A stretch of 6,796 bases of DNA from an uncultured Calothrix sp. (GTDB lineage Bacteria; Cyanobacteriota; Cyanobacteriia; Cyanobacteriales; Nostocaceae). The stretch spans positions 1 through 6,796 of the forward strand of contig CAKZYM010000309.1 of assembly GCA_937884685.1 (NCBI GenBank), read 5' to 3'. The notes below the pieces were generated by a model. That model made no database searches. It was not told the DNA's origin and saw only the letters and a program-made list of their open reading frames with translations. A program made the translations under genes and the position numbers. Each line of letters starts with the position of its first letter. The stretch's first letter is position 1. Below are positions 1-5,867 of the stretch, piece by piece.

Positions 1-92
1 CGCACTACAATATTTTCAAATTTTAGAGTTGTACAATTTAGCTACCCATCAGCTTAGCTTCTTTTACCTTCCTGCTTAATTACGTCTTTAAC
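1..92. other. Short 3' flank of the toxin gene
   Basis: These 92 nt lie downstream of the toxin stop codon (95-93). I see no gene end and no convincing terminator hairpin with a T-tract on the minus strand, so transcript ending probably occurs further left. Confidence 0.4.
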
Positions 93-707
93 TCAAAACT
101 CAATATCATCAATAAAATCAACCAAAGCCGAATATTGATTATCTACCGATAAATTCTCAAATACTTCTCTTAAAATTTCCAAAGACGTATTTTTAATCAA
201 CCAATCACCCCTAGGATTTTCTTGAATATCCGAGAAATATTTTAAACGCTTTTCTATCGCTTGCTTATCGGATTTATCTAATTGTCCAATTCGATTTAGC
301 CAATCTCCTTTGACATCTTTAAAACAATTTGCATCAGCAGTAAAAATCTGATGAGTTAAAGCAAAAAATTGTTTTTCCAGTCCATTTCGATTCGTCGGAT
401 TAATTGGATAAATCATCGGTAAACCTTTATCTCTTTCTCGGATATCGAAAATTAAAGGAATTAGAGTAAAAGTGTCTATATAGTTAAGACCATTTTTAAA
501 TTTTTCCGATGTCCAAATAATATAAGGTTGTTCTCTACGGAACTCTTTCCTATAGTTAATTATTTGTCTACAATCAGCAGTTTTACAACCAAAATTATCG
601 GTTTTATCTAAGTTGTAAATATGAATATGACCGAGTAAACAACGAAGAAATACACGGTAGGGATTTATCAAATATATCCAGCCCTGTTTAGGTGTTTTTC
701 CAGCCAC
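93..707 (-). CDS. PemK/MazF-family toxin, long form (204 aa)
   Basis: Likely the toxin of a type II toxin-antitoxin pair; MazF/PemK proteins are usually mRNA endoribonucleases in the cytoplasm. The N-terminal strand (QGWIYLINPYRV, residues 8-19) matches the opening beta strand of the fold. Residues 61-66 (PYIIWT) match the 'RPvlViq' strand, 79-85 (TFTLIPL) the core strand, 109-121 (GLEK...LTHQI) the 'GL..dS.vlv.Qi' segment, and 138-156 (NRIGQLDKSDKQAIEKRLK) the 'kiG.L....m..v..al' C-terminal helix. At 204 aa it is much longer than classical MazF (about 110-120 aa), with extra residues at about 20-58 and after 160. The usual catalytic Arg and Thr positions appear to be Gln60 and Ile86. The start is GTG at 705-707; the frame is closed by the antitoxin's stop only three codons upstream, so no other start is possible. 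It lies 9 nt after the antitoxin gene without a clear Shine-Dalgarno, suggesting translational coupling. Family assignment comes from motif reading only. Confidence 0.75.
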   Translation of the reverse strand: MAGKTPKQGWIYLINPYRVFLRCLLGHIHIYNLDKTDNFGCKTADCRQIINYRKEFRREQPYIIWTSEKFKNGLNYIDTFTLIPLIFDIRERDKGLPMIYPINPTNRNGLEKQFFALTHQIFTADANCFKDVKGDWLNRIGQLDKSDKQAIEKRLKYFSDIQENPRGDWLIKNTSLEILREVFENLSVDNQYSALVDFIDDIEF

Positions 708-716
708 TTGATAATT

Positions 717-1199
717 CTAATTTAACTCACTAAATAATTTTTCTTGTTCTAGCTGTAGATTAAGCCTCGCTTTTTCCTCTGGTTTATATTTATCCTTAAT
801 TTCAACCATTGGAGCAGTAGTATAGATATAATCTAGCAATTCCTTGATTTTATCTCTTCCAGAACCAGACCATTCTCTTCTAATATTATCCAGGATTAAT
901 TTTAAACTCGTAGGTAACTGTAAATCATTAATATCACCTGCTTTTACCCCAAGCTTGATAAATGTTGTATTATATTCGGTTTCTAAATTAATTTCTTTAC
1001 CATTCATATTATCCAAAGCAGTATTTATCTCTTCATTCCAAGGACCTAAATAATAATAATACCAATCTAATTCGGTAAGCTGTTTTCCCGTCCATTTCAC
1101 GGAATAAAGGTCAGCTAAATATAAAAATCTGATAAGCTGTATTTTGGAAATATGACCTTTTGTTGCATATACAAAATATTTGATTAATTGGTTTAACAT
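717..1199 (-). CDS. Panacea/SocA-like (DUF4065-type) antitoxin
   Basis: A 160-residue protein that looks like the Panacea domain, an antitoxin domain known to pair with many unrelated toxins, and related to SocA and GepA-type proteins. The N-terminal helix pair (LIKYFVYATKGHISKIQLIR, residues 5-24) runs into FLYLADLYSVKWTGKQLT (25-42), which fits the family's 'K.lYlad.....G..it' start. LGPWNEEINTAL (51-62) matches the characteristic 'GP...e...al' motif. LLDYIYTTAP (121-130) fits the C-terminal helix, and the tail from about 137 is charged and probably helical. It is the first gene of a two-gene operon with the MazF-like toxin 9 nt downstream, as expected when the antitoxin must be made first. 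The ATG at 1197-1199 has no strong Shine-Dalgarno. It probably neutralises the toxin by direct binding and may autoregulate the operon, but no DNA-binding domain is evident. Confidence 0.72.
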   Translation of the reverse strand: MLNQLIKYFVYATKGHISKIQLIRFLYLADLYSVKWTGKQLTELDWYYYYLGPWNEEINTALDNMNGKEINLETEYNTTFIKLGVKAGDINDLQLPTSLKLILDNIRREWSGSGRDKIKELLDYIYTTAPMVEIKDKYKPEEKARLNLQLEQEKLFSELN

Positions 1200-1251
1200 C
1201 GGTTTTAACTATGTATGAGATAGCTAAGAAACTGTAGGATAATAGCTTATG

Positions 1252-1280
1252 ATTATAATTTGATATAAAGCATTTATCAA
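1252..1280 (-). promoter_or_regulatory. Sigma-70-type promoter of the toxin-antitoxin operon
   Basis: On the minus strand the -35 hexamer TTGATA (1280-1275) is separated by exactly 17 nt from a perfect -10 hexamer TATAAT (1257-1252). This predicts a start of transcription near 1245 and a leader of about 45 nt before the antitoxin ATG at 1199. The -35 box overlaps the stop codon (1279-1277) of the antitoxin-like remnant just upstream. The leader holds a small inverted repeat (AGCTA 1222-1226, TAGCT 1243-1247) that could be an operator, but it is too short to claim. Confidence 0.6.
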
Positions 1281-1363
1281 ATAAATAACCCAGCATCGAT
1301 ATTAAAAAATTCACTTAAAGCTTTAGCCTGTGATTTGCTAATTTCCCGCAGGAGCATCCCAAT
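1277..1363 (-). pseudogene. C-terminal remnant of a HigA/XRE-type antitoxin gene
   Basis: Reading the minus strand from 1363 gives 28 codons ending in TGA at 1279-1277. They contain ISKSQAKALSEFF (codons 1342-1304) and end with DAGLFI. This closely fits the end of HigA-like helix-turn-helix antitoxins (general pattern 'R.ISK.QAK.LAeFF.Vs..LFi'). The rest of the gene, including the helix-turn-helix, is absent: upstream of about 1366 the frame runs into the hairpin element and gives no family-like sequence. There is an internal ATG (1357-1355), but a 25-codon product would lack the DNA-binding part. The fragment is best read as the truncated tail of an older higBA-type module lying directly upstream of the current toxin-antitoxin operon. 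The assignment rests on recalled family motifs. Confidence 0.55.
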
Positions 1364-1385
1364 TTTGAACAAATATTTGAACCAA

Positions 1386-1480
1386 CACCCTAGAAGGGTG
1401 CAGCTATGCAAATAAAGCCCACCTGCGTGGGCTTTGTAAATATAGCCCGAGGCTTTTAGGCTGTGGGCTAAAAAGTTCTA
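1386..1480. repeat. Three-hairpin REP/MITE-like intergenic element
   Basis: Three hairpins sit side by side. First, CACCCT-aga-AGGGTG (1386-1400, 6-bp stem, 3-nt loop). Second, AAAGCCCAC-ctgc-GTGGGCTTT (1414-1435, perfect 9-bp stem, 4-nt loop). Third, TAGCCC...GGGCTA (1443-1448 with 1465-1470) around an imperfect inner segment. The hairpin-containing stretch can be bounded by TAGAA (1391-1395) and TTCTA (1476-1480), a possible 5-bp terminal inverted repeat, but so short a match may be chance. This compact GC-rich block in AT-rich DNA resembles dispersed palindromic repeats common between cyanobacterial genes. The 9-bp stem may also act as a weak terminator in either direction. The copy number elsewhere cannot be judged from one window. 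Confidence 0.55.
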
Positions 1481-1517
1481 TAAAGATTAATATAATGCTC
1501 CTAAACCATTTATAAAA

Positions 1518-1552
1518 ACCCAAAAACCCGGTTTTTCCAAAAAATCGGGTTT
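1518..1552 (-). terminator. Intrinsic terminator-like hairpin after the propeller gene
   Basis: The arms AAACCCG (1524-1530) and CGGGTTT (1546-1552) pair perfectly. The pairing continues inward through TTTTT (1532-1536) and AAAAA (1540-1544) around a CCA loop, with only the 1531/1545 pair imperfect, giving a stem of about 13 bp. On the minus strand the stem ends in TTT and continues TTGGGTTTTTAT, a T-rich tract broken by three G. It lies 18-46 nt downstream of the stop codon of the 1570-3807 gene, where a terminator would be expected. Confidence 0.6.
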
Positions 1553-1569
1553 CTAAACATTGATAACAG

Positions 1570-3807
1570 TTAACTGTTAAACCGATACATCATCACTTTA
1601 GCTTTCGCATCTTCTTCAACAAATACCAAATACTCGCCATTTTTCCGCTTAAAAGCACGAACACCATAAGGAATATCAACCCAACCAGTTTCACCAAATA
1701 CTTCTGGTCCCGGTCTCAATACTTTTACCTGTCTTCCCGTCTTCGCATCGTAAACGTAAACTTCTGCTTTCTTCACTGTCACAGCAAATACGTAATCCCC
1801 AGCTATACTCATTGATGCTGGACCTAATACCTCCGGAGGTGCGCTTTTATCTACGGGAAGCACTATTCTATATCTTGGTTTGCGATTTCCTTTGCTCCAG
1901 TTGTCGTAACGAGCGATTTCGGAACCAATTAATTTCGCGTAGTCGTTGTTAATTGCTGGGTTATCTGGAGTGTAACCGGATAAATACATGGTGTCGGTTT
2001 CGGGAAAATATTCGATTCGACGTAAGTCACCAAATTTTTCGGGATGACTAACTTTTTCCATCTTGCTGTAACTGTAAATTGGATTCCCGTTTTTATCTAA
2101 ACCCTGTAGAGGAAAGTGACGAATCCCAACACCATCTTGGGTACGTAAACTTTTCCAAATATCTCCTTTACTATCTACCCACCAGCCACCGACATAAGGA
2201 TAGTCTTCGCTTTTATCGTATTCGTTGCTTTCAAATTTACCATTACCGTTTTTATCTCGCCAAATCCATTCACCTTTACTGGGTTGAAAGGGAGGATAAT
2301 CTTTTGATACAGCTGGTTTACCATTTGGGTGAGTCCGAACAAACATTCCTGAAGGGATAGCAATCTCACCGTCTGTTTTTTCGTTGAAACGGTAAATTTG
2401 CAGCATTCCTCCGTACATGTTGGTTAAAAACAGAAACTTTTTACCCTGGATACGACGGACAATTGGAGCATCTGGTGCTGTATGTAAACGGGGGTCTTGA
2501 GGATATTTGAAAGCGTTTAACGTATAACCTTTGTAAGTTGCTTCTTTCCCAGCTTGTTTGCTGTAATCCATCTCGAAGCGTTCGTTTTTGGTATATACGT
2601 TTAAACCGTTTTTATACGGGTCAACGTCAGCATTATCGATAAATTGCAATCCTAGTAATTTCCACTGTAATTTACCGGATGCAGAAAATTTACGTAAATC
2701 AACTCCAGAGCGATTAAATCCATCATTACTTACGTAAATATTACCCCGACTATCGCTACCGACTCCGGAAATTCCGTAAAATTTTAAATCTTTAATTCGT
2801 CCGGGAATCCCCGCATAAATTCCATCCTTAGTACCAAAAGTTCCAATTTGTTTAGGATTATTTTTAATATCGTAAATAAAAATTTGTTGGTTCTGACCGT
2901 TTTCTGCAACTAAAAGTCTATCGCGATTATTAATAGCAACCGCGCTCGGGTTACTTAAATTAGAAATAATTCCATTTAACTGTTTACCTTGTTTAGAATA
3001 ATGTACAACTTGTTTACCTTTAATAATCCATAAATTACCAGTTTTATCAACAGCAATATTTCCAGGTTTAGCTAAATCAAAACTGCGTAATTCCTTCATC
3101 GTGGATTTATTATAAACGCGGACTTTATTTGCTGCACTATCGCTAACAAATAACTCTTGACCTACAGTTGCTAGTCCCGTAACTTCATCTTTGTTACTGA
3201 CAATTAGCATACTTTTATCCCACCCCTTACCGTTGGTAAAAGGCGCAGTTTTACCTGTTAAATCATAACGTCTGACACAATACCATTTCGTCCCTTTCGG
3301 CGGAAAACCTTCTTTTTTCTGGTCGATTCCTGACTGCTGCATTGCAACATACATATATTTATCATCTACTGTAATCGCATCTCCGCCATGTCTTCCCCAA
3401 CCATGTAAATCATCTGCTTTTCCTATTACATCACCGTCACGATAAATACCAACTTCTCTACCTGCTTCATCCCAGATACTATTGGTGTAAATCGTGCCGT
3501 CAGGTGCCACATACATCCCGCTAATCTGGATTTGTACCCATTTATCACCACCACTGAAACTATTACCAATCCACGAAGTTGTATAGCGACTTGAAGAAGC
3601 AGCAGGAGTTATTTTTCCATCTAATTGAATTGCAACTATAATTGAAATAGCCAAAGCAGCGCTTAAAAACAGCAGGAATTTTTCGGTTCTACGATATCTA
3701 ATATTGCCGCTAGCAAACAATTTTTTTATATACGAAATAAATACTGATATTTGACCTATTTGTCTTTTAATAATTCGACTAAAAGCTGTGATTAATTTAT
3801 TATTCAT
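1570..3807 (-). CDS. Membrane-anchored beta-propeller (NHL/gluconolactonase-like) protein with EF-hand loop
   Basis: A 745-residue protein of unknown specific function. Residues 1-43 are basic (RYRRTEK just before the membrane), followed by one hydrophobic segment (about 44-62) that should act as an uncleaved signal anchor, placing the rest outside the plasma membrane. The outer part is rich in propeller-blade signatures: MYVAPDGTIYTNS (98-110), AITVDDKYMYVA (144-155), NIAVDKTGNLWII (250-262), SGVGSDSRGNIYVSNDG (347-363), WWVDSKGDIWKS (542-553) and a closing blade around VYVYDAKTGRQVKVL (683-697). These resemble NHL/SMP-30-type repeats. Residues 518-529 (DKNGNGKFESNE) form a canonical 12-residue EF-hand calcium loop. 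The ATG at 3807 has AAGG six nt upstream, supporting this start. It is transcribed alone, divergently from the glycosyltransferase genes. A role in envelope glycan binding or processing is possible but inferred only from location; no catalytic motif was recognised. Confidence 0.8.
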   Translation of the reverse strand: MNNKLITAFSRIIKRQIGQISVFISYIKKLFASGNIRYRRTEKFLLFLSAALAISIIVAIQLDGKITPAASSSRYTTSWIGNSFSGGDKWVQIQISGMYVAPDGTIYTNSIWDEAGREVGIYRDGDVIGKADDLHGWGRHGGDAITVDDKYMYVAMQQSGIDQKKEGFPPKGTKWYCVRRYDLTGKTAPFTNGKGWDKSMLIVSNKDEVTGLATVGQELFVSDSAANKVRVYNKSTMKELRSFDLAKPGNIAVDKTGNLWIIKGKQVVHYSKQGKQLNGIISNLSNPSAVAINNRDRLLVAENGQNQQIFIYDIKNNPKQIGTFGTKDGIYAGIPGRIKDLKFYGISGVGSDSRGNIYVSNDGFNRSGVDLRKFSASGKLQWKLLGLQFIDNADVDPYKNGLNVYTKNERFEMDYSKQAGKEATYKGYTLNAFKYPQDPRLHTAPDAPIVRRIQGKKFLFLTNMYGGMLQIYRFNEKTDGEIAIPSGMFVRTHPNGKPAVSKDYPPFQPSKGEWIWRDKNGNGKFESNEYDKSEDYPYVGGWWVDSKGDIWKSLRTQDGVGIRHFPLQGLDKNGNPIYSYSKMEKVSHPEKFGDLRRIEYFPETDTMYLSGYTPDNPAINNDYAKLIGSEIARYDNWSKGNRKPRYRIVLPVDKSAPPEVLGPASMSIAGDYVFAVTVKKAEVYVYDAKTGRQVKVLRPGPEVFGETGWVDIPYGVRAFKRKNGEYLVFVEEDAKAKVMMYRFNS

Positions 3808-4101
3808 AGACTACCTTAATGATTTACCTATATATCTGTAACTCTATAGCTCACTTTCTCTATCAAGTTTCTTTGATATAAGTCATATATATGTTTACGA
3901 TTGAGATGTTGAAAATATAGTTATCTCCTGGTTATAGAAGCTGTTTGTCTATAAAATTACTGAAATTCTATATGGTACTATGCTTGACAACTAAGTAGGT
4001 AAGCATCTATTGAAAAGTTTATATGAGAAATAAATGAAAATAGTAAGAAGTAAATATTTAATCCCTCTAAATACTTTATACTCCATTTAGAACAACAGCT
4101 T

Positions 4102-4142
4102 CGTAATTAAGCTTTCATCAACAAGAATAATAATTAATTACG
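4102..4142. repeat. 9-bp inverted repeat in the divergent spacer
   Basis: CGTAATTAA (4102-4110) is the exact reverse complement of TTAATTACG (4134-4142), with a 23-nt spacer. One AT pair and one GU pair can extend the stem outward. The left arm can instead form a competing local hairpin, AGCTT (4097-4101) with AAGCT (4109-4113). The arms are AT-rich, so this may be chance; a regulator site is the other possibility. Confidence 0.3.
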
Positions 4143-4422
4143 GAACTTAGATTTGTTTTACACAAAATTCATCAAAGTAACATGGGATTTTTAAATAACA
4201 ATTAATTATTCTCAATCTGAAATATCAAAATGAGTAGTATTAATCGTGCTTATAAATTAGTAAGTACGATTTATTACTTGTATTTAGCGGCGAGTGGACT
4301 TTTTGTGAATAGCTTTGTAGTAATTTTTTGAGAAATATGAACGATTTAAACCACTAATAATTAACTGCATGCGTTATTCTGATTGAATTATAAATTCTTA
4401 AATAAACAGGTAAAAATAGGTC

Positions 4423-4452
4423 TAGACAAGTTAGAATTGGACGGATTATATC
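4423..4452 (+). promoter_or_regulatory. Possible promoter for the glycosyltransferase genes
   Basis: TAGACA (4423-4428, five of six to TTGACA) is followed after 18 nt by TATATC (4447-4452, four of six to TATAAT). It would give a leader of roughly 75 nt before the ATG at 4537, including the AGGA ribosome binding site. An overlapping alternative is TTGGAC (4437-4442) with TAATAT (4460-4465) at 17 nt. In such AT-rich DNA neither is strong. Confidence 0.3.
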
Positions 4453-4536
4453 CTCTGACTAATATATATAGATACTAAAAATACCTTTCAAGGCAACCTT
4501 TACTCTTATTCAAGTCTCATATTATAGGAACAATTG

Positions 4537-5751
4537 ATGAATTATACGGGAGCAGCCAAAGTGATATGCAATGAGAAAAACTATACATCTGTAAAGCCCG
4601 CATCAATACTTTGCTTGGGTTTGGGCTGGTTCCCTAAAACCCCTGGAGGCTTAGAAAGATATGTCTACGAACTTACACTGAGGCTAGCAAAGAATAAAGA
4701 CCAAGTAGAATTATGTGGGGTTGGTTTACCCGAAGATGAAGCGAACCTACCTATCAAAATGACAAACTTGGCCTCACCCGATACAACTATATTGCAAAGA
4801 TTATGGACGGTAAGAAATAACTTTAAGAAAACAAGAGAAAAAACAAGCATAAATCAACCAGATGCAATAAACTTACATTTTGCACTGTATAGCCTGCCAA
4901 TATTAGATTTATTGCCAGAAAATATTCCGATAACCTTTAATTTTCACGGTCCGTGGGCATCAGAGTCTCAGGAAGAAGGGCTTGATAACATTACAGCTTT
5001 GCTCAAAAAAACCTTAGTAGAACAAACAACTTACAAACGCTGTCATCGCTTCATAGTTTTAAGTAAAGCATTTGGTGAAGTTCTACATCAAAAATACCAA
5101 ATTCCTTGGGAGAAAATCTACGTAATTCCTGGTGGAGTTGATATAAATCGTTTTAATTCCGACCTATCGATTCCAGAAGCACGTACCAAGATGGGATGGT
5201 CGGTAGAACGTCCAACCATATTTACATCTCGACGTTTAGTCCATCGCGTTGGAGTTGATAAATTGCTTGTAGCTCTAGCCCAAATTAAACCAAAAATTCC
5301 TAATATTTATTTGGCGATCGCCGGACGCGGACCTTTGCAACCCAGCTTACAGCAACAAGTTTCAGAATTGGGACTCGAAGACAACGTAGAATTTTTAGGT
5401 TTTCTACCTGACGAACTTTTACCAGTGGCTTACCAAGCAGCAGACCTATCAATAATGCCTTCACAATCCTTTGAAGGTTTTGGCTTAGCAATAGTAGAAT
5501 CCCTTGCTTGTGGAACCCCCGTGATTTGTACCCCCGTAGGTGGAATGCCAGAAATTCTCGAACAATTTTCACCCAATTTAATCACCAACTCCATCGAAGT
5601 AAATGATATTGCAAAGAAATTAGAACAGGTATTTTTAGGAGAAATAGTCAAACCTTCCCGAGAAGAATGTCGCGAATATGCAGTTAATAACTTCAACTGG
5701 GATAAAATCGCCCAAGAAGTTAGAAAAGTTATTTTAGGTGAGGGGAAATAG
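4537..5751 (+). CDS. GT4-family glycosyltransferase (GT-B fold)
   Basis: A cytoplasmic or membrane-associated retaining glycosyltransferase that likely transfers a sugar from a nucleotide-sugar donor during polysaccharide or glycolipid assembly. The 404 residues match the usual length. The N-terminal acceptor domain opens with ILCLGLGWFPKTPGGLERY (about 24-42) and includes FHGPWASES (136-144). The hinge IPGGVDINRF (197-206) leads to the donor domain: TSRRLVHRVGVDKLL (230-244), AGRGPL (262-267), VEFLGFLPDELL (284-295) and EGFGLAIVE (313-321), the E-x7-E nucleotide-sugar motif. Then come CGTPVI (325-330) and GGMPE (335-339). The ATG at 4537 is chosen over an in-frame TTG at 4534 because AGGA (4526-4529) sits 7 nt from it. 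The next gene, another GT4, starts 116 nt downstream. Sugar specificity cannot be told from sequence alone. Confidence 0.9.
   Translation: MNYTGAAKVICNEKNYTSVKPASILCLGLGWFPKTPGGLERYVYELTLRLAKNKDQVELCGVGLPEDEANLPIKMTNLASPDTTILQRLWTVRNNFKKTREKTSINQPDAINLHFALYSLPILDLLPENIPITFNFHGPWASESQEEGLDNITALLKKTLVEQTTYKRCHRFIVLSKAFGEVLHQKYQIPWEKIYVIPGGVDINRFNSDLSIPEARTKMGWSVERPTIFTSRRLVHRVGVDKLLVALAQIKPKIPNIYLAIAGRGPLQPSLQQQVSELGLEDNVEFLGFLPDELLPVAYQAADLSIMPSQSFEGFGLAIVESLACGTPVICTPVGGMPEILEQFSPNLITNSIEVNDIAKKLEQVFLGEIVKPSREECREYAVNNFNWDKIAQEVRKVILGEGK
5314..5321. repeat. HIP1 octamer GCGATCGC
   Basis: A perfect HIP1 palindrome inside the first glycosyltransferase gene, extended to GGCGATCGCC (5313-5322). 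HIP1 is highly over-represented in many cyanobacterial genomes, so it supports the taxonomic placement. It has no assigned function here. Confidence 0.8.
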
Positions 5752-5782
5752 TTAGGAGTTAGGAGTTAGGAGTTAGGAGTTA
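5751..5782 (+). repeat. Heptamer tandem repeat GTTAGGA x4
   Basis: Four exact copies of GTTAGGA (5751-5778) plus a partial GTTA. The first G is the last base of the TAG stop codon of the upstream glycosyltransferase. This is the style of the short tandemly repeated repetitive (STRR) heptamers described in heterocystous cyanobacteria. Their function is unknown, and copy number tends to vary by slippage. Confidence 0.85.
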
Positions 5783-5795
5783 ATTACTAAATTCA

Positions 5796-5845
5796 CAATT
5801 ACCAATTACCAATTCTCCATGTCCAATCCCCTATTCCCTATTCCC
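5796..5845 (+). repeat. Two further heptamer repeats: CAATTAC x2 and CTATTCC x2
   Basis: CAATTAC occurs twice with a partial third copy (5796-5814), and CTATTCC occurs twice with one extra base (5831-5845). Together with GTTAGGA x4 they fill most of the 116-nt gap between the two glycosyltransferase genes with three unrelated heptamer families in a row. Confidence 0.65.
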
Positions 5846-5867
5846 GAATATATTAAATATATAAAAT

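Larger units (their letters stand above)
3808..4536. other. Long AT-rich divergent intergenic region
   Basis: This spacer of 729 nt lies between the divergent propeller gene and the first glycosyltransferase. It has no convincing gene and no tRNA or riboswitch that I can recognise. It does hold the ribosome binding site of each flanking gene (AAGG at 3817-3814 on minus, AGGA at 4526-4529 on plus), a weak promoter candidate for the plus-strand genes, a 9-bp inverted repeat (4102-4110 with 4134-4142) and a doubtful 33-codon ORF (4230-4331). No good promoter for the propeller gene could be picked out on the minus strand. The length leaves room for regulatory sites or a small RNA. Confidence 0.6.

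Noticed and set aside
1111..1314. 67-codon minus-strand open frame overlapping the antitoxin start and its promoter
   Set aside because: It overlaps the antitoxin gene in another frame, covers the promoter, and has no recognisable family features.
1414..1470. CRISPR-like repeats or a tRNA/riboswitch in the hairpin block
   Set aside because: The hairpins differ in sequence, there are no regular spacers, and no cloverleaf or known aptamer core is visible.
2079..2369. Open frames on both strands inside the propeller gene
   Set aside because: They are alternate-frame shadows of a long gene with clear propeller repeats and no features of their own.
3984..3989. Perfect TTGACA on the plus strand as part of a promoter
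   Set aside because: No acceptable -10 hexamer lies 16-18 nt downstream (only CTATTG/TATTGA), and it is about 550 nt from the next gene.
4520..4525. TATTAT just upstream of the first glycosyltransferase as a -10 box
   Set aside because: It would start transcription within about 5 nt of the ATG, leaving the AGGA ribosome binding site out of the transcript, and there is no -35 box at 17 nt.
4534..4536. TTG as the start codon of the first glycosyltransferase
   Set aside because: The adjacent ATG at 4537 is better spaced (7 nt) from AGGA and is the more usual start.
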